Shown piece after piece: positions 40,269 through 48,800 of a DNA stretch of 64,000 nucleotides (its first letter is position 1; the number at the start of each line of letters is the position of its first letter). The position numbers were made by a program, and so were the translations under genes. This DNA is from Fibrobacterota bacterium (lineage in GTDB: Bacteria; Fibrobacterota; Fibrobacteria; UBA11236). The DNA lies in NCBI GenBank assembly GCA_019509785.1, contig JAEKLQ010000044.1:1-64000 (forward strand), given 5' to 3'. Under the pieces are notes generated by a model that was not told where the DNA came from, ran no database searches, and saw only the letters and a program-made list of their open reading frames with translations.

Positions 40269-43200
40269 ATGCACCGTTCCACCTCCCTCGCGGGCGCCGC
40301 CTTCCTTTGCGCGATCGCTTCCGCCATGGCCGCCTCCGCGACGCCCGGCGATACGGTTATCACGGCATCGCTTCCGGCGGCCGGCCGCCATGAAACCACG
40401 GTCGCCTTGTCCCGCTGGGGACGCTATAGCCTGCGCAGTTCCGGCGAACAACCGGTGGCGCTCTCGGTTTCCGATCGGCGCAACGGACTCCTGCGGCGGG
40501 ACGGCGAACCGGGACAGCGCCATGGCCGCATCGATCTTTTCCTCGACCTGGGGGAATACAAGCTGGCGGTGCAGGGGCCCAAGAAGTCCCCCGGTAACGC
40601 CACGGTTACGGTATCCCCCTTCGCTCCGGCCCCCGGGGCCGAATCTTCCCGTCTCACCGCCTTGCGGGAGAACCGCCTGGAACTGGACGATCTCCGGGAA
40701 GCCTCCTACTGGTTCGAGTTGCCTTCGGACAGCGTGGTGTGGCTGGAATCGGCGGGGCGCAATCTGGCGGACATGGTGGTCTGGCGCGATGGCGAATGGC
40801 GCGTGCCGGTAACGTTCCAACCGTTTACGGCCCGTCCCGCGGACGGCACCCCGTGGAAGGGCCTGGCCGGAGCGGTGCGGCTGCCCAAGGGATCCTACCG
40901 GGTGGGCCTGTACGGCGGCGAAACGCCGGCCTGGTCGGAGCGGGCCGGAGAGCATCCCGCTTTTATGCGCATGGGCCTGGAGTCCTTGGGGACCGGCGTC
41001 CGCGGCGCGCGTACGCTTCCTCCGCATGGCTTCGAGGAATTCCTGCTGGCTCCGGGAACCGCCGATGTCGTTGTGGAAGAAGCGGACAAGCAACGGCTGG
41101 CGGCGGAAATCACCCGCTTGGGCCCGGACTTCGCGCCGGCCGGTTGGATGGCCGGCGATTCCATATACGGGAAATCGTCCGCTCCGCGGATCCTGCTTCA
41201 TCCCGGGGACGTGGCCGCCGGCCAAGGCTGGCGCCTCTTGAAAGTGTGGGGCGCGCCCGGGCGGGCGTATACGTTGCAAACCTTCGGGCCCTGCGTCTGC
41301 GCTCTCTCGGGAAAGGCTGCGGCGGAATGGTGGGTGGTCTCGCAGCATAGCGGCAATCCCGAGGATCAGATCGGGGCCAGCGGCGTGGTGGTGAATCATA
41401 AGGACGGTTCCCTGGTGGCGGTGGTCGCGGATTCAGTCAGCACCAAGGAAATCGCCCGGCGTTTCAATCTTCTCGGGCGCATGACCGACTTCATTTGGAT
41501 TCCGGAAGCGGGCAAGTACGCCTTCGCGCCGGGAGGTACGTCTTACCGATGGAGCTTGGGCCGCTACTTCCACTACCCGCCCGCCAATTACGCGCCGCCG
41601 GCGGTGAACGAGGGCGCGAAGGCCTTGCAGCTCGATGCCGGCCTTTATCTCCTGACCCTGACCCCGCAAGAAAAAGGCATCGCCACCTTCGTCCTGGGCA
41701 AGTCCACCCTAATGGGGGGGCTTGTCGCGTCGGGGAAATCGGCGCTGGGAGCGGCGGACGGTCGCGCCTGGGATCCGCCCCGGCCCGAGGTGCGCTTCCC
41801 CCGCATCGCTTTGGCCAAGGACGCGGAGTATGACGTCCGGATCAATTCCCAATCGCCGGAGCTAGCCACGGTTTCGGCCCGAAAGCTGCCCCTGGATCCC
41901 GATGAGCCCGTGGCCCTGTGGCTGAAGCCGGGCGAACGCGTCGATCTTCCCTTGAAGCTGGCGGGGAAGAGGATCCTCTCCGTGCGGGACGCGCGCGGCG
42001 AATCGCTTCCCTTAGAAGCCGGCGGCCGACATGCCGGGCCCTGGGAAGCCTCGGGTAACTTGACGGTTACCCTGGCGGGAGCCGGCGCGGCGCGCCTGGT
42101 GGTCCTTTCCGCCATGCCTCCCGAACGATCCTCCGATGGCCCGGCGCCCCGGTTTCCGGATGCCGCCCGCGCGGCTTTGCCCAAGTTCCCCGGGCTGGAA
42201 GCGGGCAAGCCCGCCTGGCTCGATCTGGATCGCGGCGGCGACCGCACCTATGCCTTGCGGGTGGCCCAGCCCGGCCTCTATCGCCTGGAGACCACCGGCC
42301 GACTGGAAACGTCCTTGCATCTCGCCGATCGCTTCCAGGAATTCGTCCGCGACGCGAAGGCCAACGGCGTGGGGCGCAACGCCCTGATCCTGGAATACCT
42401 GTTGCCCGGGGATTATCAGCTCATGGTCCGCCCCGGCGGCCGATCGGCCGGGCATCTGGGATTGTCCGCGGCCCGCAACGGGTGGGTCGAGGCCGGAGCC
42501 TTGGAGCCCGGCATCGATAACCGCGCCTTCGTGGACGCGTTTTCCGGCGCGGCCTACGGGCTGCGCATCGCTTCGGCCGGCAGGTATCGCATCGAGTCCC
42601 AGGGCCTGAACGGAAGCCACTCCCTGCGGTTGGAGGATAAGGACGGATGGCCGGTGGAGCCAGCCGTGTCGGCCAGTCCGCTAACCCTTTCCTTGGCCAA
42701 GGGCGAGTACCGGCTTTTTTCCCTGCCCGCCCCTCAGCCCGGCCGCCGCGTGGCGCGCCTGACCGCCCTGGCCGAGAAGCGCGCCATCAAGGGCAAGGGT
42801 CCCCATCCTCTTCCCCTCAATACCACCTTGTCGTCCACCTGGATGGACCCGGCGGCCAAGGGCCCGGGCGGACCCAAGGGTCCGGGCGGCGATTCTTCGG
42901 CCGCTGCCGCGCCAGCCGTCTTCACCTTCTCCCTGCCGGCTCCCATCACGGCCCGGCTTTCCGTCAGCAACGGGTTCAACGCCTCCCTCTTCAGTAACAC
43001 CCGGGATACCCGTAACCCTGGAGATACCTTGGGCCGGAAAGACGCGGCCATCGCCGCCTGGACCGGGATCCGCAAGCTCCAGCTGCCGGCCGGGGACTAC
43101 CGCATGCTCGTGTTCCCGGCCAAGAAGCGCAACCTGGCCCCCTACCAGGTCTCCGTCGCCACCCGGAATCTCGTTCCCGGCCTCGCCTTCGCGCTCAGGA

Positions 43201-45884
43201 AGAAGGAGACCTTCGCGGTGTCTCTGGGCCGGCCCAGCATCGTCGAGTTCGGCAGCCAAGGGCTCCTCGACGTAACGGCCAAGTTACTGGATGCGGACGG
43301 GACCGTCCTGGCCGCCAACGACGACGGCTACCTGGACTGGAATTTCTCCATCTCGCGCGCGCTTCCGGCCGGAAAGTATTTCCTGCGGGTGGAATCGGCG
43401 GAGCCGCGATTCACCTCGACCACGGTTTTCATGCGCGCCCTGACCGACACCGCGATGGACACCTTGGCGGGGGACGGTAAGTCCCGCGCTATGGAACGCC
43501 GCTTGAACCGCCGGCTCGGGATCTTCCCGCTGGCCGAGGGGCCGGGGGACGTGGTCGCCTGCGCGGCCCAAGGCATTTCGCGCGTCGGGCTTTCCTTGGA
43601 GCGCGCCGTTTCCGGCGACGTCTGGCAGCCTCTGGCCCAGGACGGCGGCCTGGCGCCCGCGGTGAGCGTTCCGCGCGCGCCGGGGGCGCGCTATCGGCTG
43701 AAGGTCTGGTCCGAAGCCAATGCGGATGATCCGGTTACGGTAGGCTATCTGGCGGTCGCGTCGCGGGCGGTGGACGCCAAGCAAGCGGCGTCCGGCCTGA
43801 CCGGTCGGCCCGAGGACTTGGGGATGCAACATCGCGCCTGGTTCAAGGTGGACCTGGGCAAGTCCGCGCCGGGGCATTTCCGCTCCGTCTCCGAACAGAA
43901 TCCGCTGGGCGGCCTGGCGGTCGCCACGGCCCTGGACAGCGTCTTCGATGGCGGGGATGGGACGGAATTCTCTTCCTTGTCCCGCTATGCCTGGATCGAA
44001 TTGCGCTTCGAGCAGGCGGGCGGATTCCGCGTGAAGGTGGAACCGCTGGCCCTAGGTAACTCCCCGGTTACCCTCTCCCTCGCCGGTAGTCGTCCGCGCG
44101 TGCTCGCGACGAAGCGGGCCGAGGGCGCTGTGGGGCTTTTACGCGTCGAGGCCGACGGCGCCAGTCCCCTGGCGGGACCGCTCGCCGCGGGGCCGGGCCC
44201 GCGTTTCCGCGTGCGGGGAACGGAAGTCACCCAGGCGGTATGGTTGGGGGATGCCGGAGCGGCTACGATGGCGCTTCCCGGCGATCCGCAGGCGATCGCC
44301 CTTTGGAACTCCGCTCCTTCAGGCGACGGCAATCGTCCGGCGGCCAAATTGTCCTGGAGCGAATTGCCGCTGAGCGACGGCGGCGCGGCCGGGCCCGGAC
44401 TTTCCGCCTGGGCGCCGGGCAAGCCGGCGGCGCGCGTTTTGCATTTGCCCGTCGGCGGCATGCTGGCACGGGTAACTCTACCGCCCCAGGGAGCGGTTCT
44501 GCTCCGCCGGCCCGATGGCTCTCGTGAACTTGAGTGCGACTTCGACGCCGAGCCTGAAACGCGGGAGTACCGCGCGGAAGGCGGGGATCTTTATCTGTTG
44601 GCGCTCGATGCTAAGGCGCATTTCGAAGCCGCCTTTTTCGCGGCCGCGAAGGGCGGGTCTCCCGGGCCATTGGCCGAAGGGGCCGGGCGCGGTTTCGACT
44701 TCCCCGCCGAGGGCTTGGAACTCGTTTCCGTAGGCGCCGCCAAGCCGATGGGATTGTTCTGCCGCGGCGCCGTGAAGACGGCCGCCTACGTGGGCAGGGA
44801 CGGCAAACTCTGGGCCGACCTTGCCGATGGCGGCAGCGTGGGCCCCGGCGGGATCCTGGCCCTGCGCCATGGGGCGGGCAAGGCCCAGATCGATCTTTGC
44901 GATGCCTCCTCCCCGGCGGCGGTGATGGCTTGCGAATGGGCGGCCGGCTTGTCGCCTTCGGAAACGCAAACCCTCCCTCGGTCGTCGCTTTTGCCACTGC
45001 ATGATCGCGTCAACTGGTTCGCCTTCGCCTTGCAGGATACCCAGCACGTGAATCTCGGCGCCCACGCGCCCTTGGCGGCCATGCTGCTCAGGGATGGCGC
45101 CCCCTATCGGTACCAAGAGGCGTGGGAGCGCTTCAATTGGGACCTGCCGCTGCCGCCGGGGAAATACGCCCTGGGCATCCGCCCTTTCGCGGGAGCGAGC
45201 TTGGAAGGCGCGTCCTTGGCCGGCCTGTTCCGTTCCATCCCGACGGTCACGGAAGCCCATCCCTTCACCGCCTTCCTAGGACCGGGAGAGAGCCGCCTGC
45301 TGCGCTTCGACGTGGCCCGCAAGGCCGACTTCGGCATCGGCCTGCGCATGGGGAAGGAAACCGTGGAGGCGCGCCTTTACGATGGCGATGGACGCGTGGT
45401 GGCGCAAGGCAAGCAGCAGTTCGTGAAGTTGAATCCGGGCGCCTACCATCTATGGATGCGCGTGCCCGAGGGTTCGGAAGGCACGGAAGTGACGGCCCTG
45501 GTATTCGGGCAGGAGTCCCCGCCCAATGAGCCGCCCGAGCGCTTGGTCAAATGGATCATCGAAGGGGCGCAAGGGCCCCGGCCCGAGACCGCGATGGAGC
45601 AAGCGGCGGAGCCGGATCAGCGGAAGCCGGAATGGGAACGCTTGCTGAGGCGCGAAGCTTACGGGGGCGGCGAAGAATCCCGCGACGAGGGAGGGGAAGG
45701 CGGCGAAGGCGCGGCCAATCCCGAGGGCGGCGAAGGGGGCGAGGGCGGGCAAGGCGGCGAGGCCGCGGAGGCGACGGGCGATGGCGGAAACGCGGAGGCC
45801 GGCGATGGCGCGGGCCAGGACCTCTCCGGCGGGGATGGGCAAGGAGCGGGTGATGCGGGGAACGCGGAGGGCCAAGGTGAATAA
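40269..45884 (+). CDS. Giant exported beta-repeat (PPC-like) protein
   Basis: An 1871-residue protein with a signal peptide (MHRSTSLAGAAFLCAIASAM) and GGAG before the ATG. It consists of many beta-sandwich units that end in a recurring phrase: LDLGEYKLAVQG, LPKGSYRVGLYG, LLPGDYQLMVRP, LAKGEYRLFSLP, LPAGDYRMLVFP, LPAGKYFLRVES, LNPGAYHLWMRV. This is the strand pattern of bacterial pre-peptidase C-terminal (PPC) domains, at least seven copies. The last 70 residues (from about 1800) are an acidic Gly/Glu-rich low-complexity tail. No catalytic motif is visible. Its stop overlaps the alpha-2-macroglobulin start by eight bases, so the two are translationally coupled and probably work together in the periplasm. 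Family not recognised beyond PPC-like repeats. Confidence 0.75.
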   Translation: MHRSTSLAGAAFLCAIASAMAASATPGDTVITASLPAAGRHETTVALSRWGRYSLRSSGEQPVALSVSDRRNGLLRRDGEPGQRHGRIDLFLDLGEYKLAVQGPKKSPGNATVTVSPFAPAPGAESSRLTALRENRLELDDLREASYWFELPSDSVVWLESAGRNLADMVVWRDGEWRVPVTFQPFTARPADGTPWKGLAGAVRLPKGSYRVGLYGGETPAWSERAGEHPAFMRMGLESLGTGVRGARTLPPHGFEEFLLAPGTADVVVEEADKQRLAAEITRLGPDFAPAGWMAGDSIYGKSSAPRILLHPGDVAAGQGWRLLKVWGAPGRAYTLQTFGPCVCALSGKAAAEWWVVSQHSGNPEDQIGASGVVVNHKDGSLVAVVADSVSTKEIARRFNLLGRMTDFIWIPEAGKYAFAPGGTSYRWSLGRYFHYPPANYAPPAVNEGAKALQLDAGLYLLTLTPQEKGIATFVLGKSTLMGGLVASGKSALGAADGRAWDPPRPEVRFPRIALAKDAEYDVRINSQSPELATVSARKLPLDPDEPVALWLKPGERVDLPLKLAGKRILSVRDARGESLPLEAGGRHAGPWEASGNLTVTLAGAGAARLVVLSAMPPERSSDGPAPRFPDAARAALPKFPGLEAGKPAWLDLDRGGDRTYALRVAQPGLYRLETTGRLETSLHLADRFQEFVRDAKANGVGRNALILEYLLPGDYQLMVRPGGRSAGHLGLSAARNGWVEAGALEPGIDNRAFVDAFSGAAYGLRIASAGRYRIESQGLNGSHSLRLEDKDGWPVEPAVSASPLTLSLAKGEYRLFSLPAPQPGRRVARLTALAEKRAIKGKGPHPLPLNTTLSSTWMDPAAKGPGGPKGPGGDSSAAAAPAVFTFSLPAPITARLSVSNGFNASLFSNTRDTRNPGDTLGRKDAAIAAWTGIRKLQLPAGDYRMLVFPAKKRNLAPYQVSVATRNLVPGLAFALRKKETFAVSLGRPSIVEFGSQGLLDVTAKLLDADGTVLAANDDGYLDWNFSISRALPAGKYFLRVESAEPRFTSTTVFMRALTDTAMDTLAGDGKSRAMERRLNRRLGIFPLAEGPGDVVACAAQGISRVGLSLERAVSGDVWQPLAQDGGLAPAVSVPRAPGARYRLKVWSEANADDPVTVGYLAVASRAVDAKQAASGLTGRPEDLGMQHRAWFKVDLGKSAPGHFRSVSEQNPLGGLAVATALDSVFDGGDGTEFSSLSRYAWIELRFEQAGGFRVKVEPLALGNSPVTLSLAGSRPRVLATKRAEGAVGLLRVEADGASPLAGPLAAGPGPRFRVRGTEVTQAVWLGDAGAATMALPGDPQAIALWNSAPSGDGNRPAAKLSWSELPLSDGGAAGPGLSAWAPGKPAARVLHLPVGGMLARVTLPPQGAVLLRRPDGSRELECDFDAEPETREYRAEGGDLYLLALDAKAHFEAAFFAAAKGGSPGPLAEGAGRGFDFPAEGLELVSVGAAKPMGLFCRGAVKTAAYVGRDGKLWADLADGGSVGPGGILALRHGAGKAQIDLCDASSPAAVMACEWAAGLSPSETQTLPRSSLLPLHDRVNWFAFALQDTQHVNLGAHAPLAAMLLRDGAPYRYQEAWERFNWDLPLPPGKYALGIRPFAGASLEGASLAGLFRSIPTVTEAHPFTAFLGPGESRLLRFDVARKADFGIGLRMGKETVEARLYDGDGRVVAQGKQQFVKLNPGAYHLWMRVPEGSEGTEVTALVFGQESPPNEPPERLVKWIIEGAQGPRPETAMEQAAEPDQRKPEWERLLRREAYGGGEESRDEGGEGGEGAANPEGGEGGEGGQGGEAAEATGDGGNAEAGDGAGQDLSGGDGQGAGDAGNAEGQGE

Positions 45885-48800
45885 ACGATTCCTCGGGAGA
45901 ATAGTCCTGGCCGGGTGGATGGGCTTCGCATTCGCGGCCGCAGCGGCGCCGCCCGAAAAACGCGTCCCGTACGATTACCGGCCCGCCGACCTGGGGCAGG
46001 CGCGTCCGCAGGGCGGGGCCATGATCATGCCGGGATCCTTCCTGCGCGAGTACGATCCGATCACCATCCTTTATGGTCGTGATCTGAATCCCAAGGCCCC
46101 AGGCCCCCTGGATCGGCCGGATTCGCTGGTAACCTTGAAGCCCTCTCAGCCGGGGGAATGGCGCTGGCTGGATCCCCGCACCATCGAGTTCCGTCCGGCC
46201 GTTCCCTGGAAGCCGATGCAGGCCTACGTCGTGAAGGCGGGAGGCGAAAGCAAAACCCTGACCGCGCTGCTGACGCCGCCGCTTTCCATCTCGCCCGCCG
46301 GCGGGAGCGAAGGGTTGGAGCCATTCTCCCGCGTGGAGTTGGAGTTCTCCCAGCCCGTGGCGCCCGAAGTGCTGGCCAAGCTGGTCACCTTCGAGGCCAC
46401 GCCGCTGCCCGGCATCGAGAGCAAGAACGCGCGCGTCTACGGCCCGGCCGAATACCATATCAAGTCCCTGGAGAAGGGCGGGCCCGGCTCGGCCCGCTAC
46501 GCCTTCATCTTCCCGCGGCCTTTCGCCAACGGCCAGCGTATCCGCACCGTGGTGCGCCTGGCCGCCGATCCTTCCCTCTCGGACGCCAAGCGGGTCTACT
46601 CCGCCGATACCCGCCGCGAGTTCACCTTGGATAAGGCGGGCACTTTCGAATACCAGTTCACCCTCAACTCCGAAGGCAGCAATTACGGGCGCGATCAAGC
46701 CATCCGCCTGCCGGACGACGGTTCCTTGATACTGGACTTTTCCGCCAAGCCCGAGGGCCTGTCCCTATCGCAAGTGAAAAGCCTGCTCAATTTCTCCCCG
46801 GCCCCGCGCCGCATGGACTGGTCGCTTTCCCAGAAACGCATCACGGTAAAGCTATCCGTCGATCAGGAACGGCTTTACCAAGTGACCCTGGCCCCCACCG
46901 GCATCGTCGATGGCGACGGCCGCAAGCTCCATCTCGATCATCCCTGCCGCTTTTGGATCTATCAGCCGCTCGATCGGCAATACGCCCGCTGGGGGCTGGG
47001 ACAGGGGCTTTTGGAGCGCTACGGCCCGCAGCATTTCCCCTTGTTGGTGAACGGCGTCAAGAGCCTGGACCTGCGCATCTATAAGATCAGCGCCAAGCAT
47101 AAGGCCTTCTGGCCCTATCCGGACGAACCGGTGCGCGTGGACGAGAGCCAGGCCCCGCCGGGACCGGGCGAGGAACCCGAACGGGAGCAGGACATCTTGC
47201 GGCCGTTGGGCGCCTTCGAGATGGACAAGCATATCCGCATGCTGGGCGCGCCGCATTATTCCGCGGTGATTGATCTGGATCAAGAAGGAGTGACCCGATT
47301 CCAGAGCCTGGATCTGAAACCCCTATTCGCCAAGATCTCCGGGGCCGACAAGCCCGGCGCGTACCTGGTGGGATTCCGCCCGTTGGACGGGACCACGGAA
47401 CGGGCCTATGTGCGCCTGCTGGTCACCGATCTGGCCCTCACTACCGTCGAGGCTAAACGCCAGGCGCGCTTCGCGGTCACCTCGGTTTCGACGGGCAAGC
47501 CCGTGGCCGATGCCGAGATCCAGATCGAAGGCGCGGTCAAGGACAAGCTGGAAGTGCTGGCCAAGGGCCGCACCGACGCGGACGGCATGTTCGCGGTGGA
47601 GCATACCCAGCTCCTCTCGGGCGGCTTCGAGGGTTCCTCCCTCAAGCGGGTCACCGTCCGCAAGGATGATGACATGTTGGTTTTGGACACCCGGCCGGGG
47701 GAGGCCCCGCCGTCCTTCGCCAACAACCATTGGGCGGGTTCGCAATCCGGGTCCGAATGGTTGTCCTGGCTGGCGCGGGATCCCTACGACTACGCCCAGG
47801 ACAAGGTTCCCGCGGGCTTCGTCTTCACCGAGCGCCCCATTTACCGGCCCGACGAGCATGTCTACTTCAAGGGCATCGCGCGCACCCTTTTCCACGGCAA
47901 GGTGGAAGCGCCCGATGCGGCGGCCAGCTATTCGGCGGTGGTGGAAAGCCCCGCCGGCCTCAAGTACGAGTTCCATCCGCGGTTGTCCGCCTCCGGCACG
48001 TTCAACGATAGCCTGGTCGAGAAGAACCTTCCCACCGGCGACTATAGCTTGCGGTTGCTTCGTCATCATCCCAAGGAAGGGGAGAGCGAGGTGGCTTCGA
48101 CCGGTTTCGCCATCGAGGCTTATAAGCTGCCGAAGTTCGAGATCAAGCTGCAAGCCCCGGATAAGGCCCAGAACGATCGGCCCGTATCCGTGAAGCTGAA
48201 CGCTGCCTACTACGCGGGCGGGAAGGTGGCCGGGCAGAACGTGGCTTGGCGGGTGGTATCTTATCCCTTCGCTTACGCGCCCGACGGCGTGGCGGGCTTC
48301 ATCCTGTCGACGGACGCCCGTTATGGCGGCGCCGAACCGGAGCATCAGGAAGGGGCGTTGGAACAGAAGGACGTCACCGACGACAACGGCCAAGCGGTCC
48401 TGGCGGTGAATCCGCAATCCGCCACCGGGGGCAATCCGCGCAAATACCTGATCGAAGCCACGGTCACCGATGCGGACGAGCAGACGGTTTCCAACCGGAC
48501 CACCTTCGTGGCCTTGCCGCCCTTTATCTTGGCGCTCAAGACCGAAAGGCACATCGCCGGCGGATCGACCATCAAGGCGGAGGTGGCGGCACTGGGCGTG
48601 GACGGCAAGTTCGAAGCCGGCCACAAGGTGTCGGTGCAATTGAAGAAGATGTCCTGGATCGCCTACCTGCAGGAGACGGATTTCTCGCGGGGCAAGCCCA
48701 AGTACCGCACCCGGGAATCGATCGATCTGATCGGCGAGAAGCCGGTGACCACGGGAAGCGCGCCCGTGCCCGTCGAATTCGGGGGCCAGGAGCCGGGCGT

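Noticed and set aside
40269-45884. Protease or peptidase function for the giant protein because PPC domains often follow peptidases
   Set aside because: No catalytic motif of any peptidase family is visible across the chain; only repeat-type beta units and an acidic tail.
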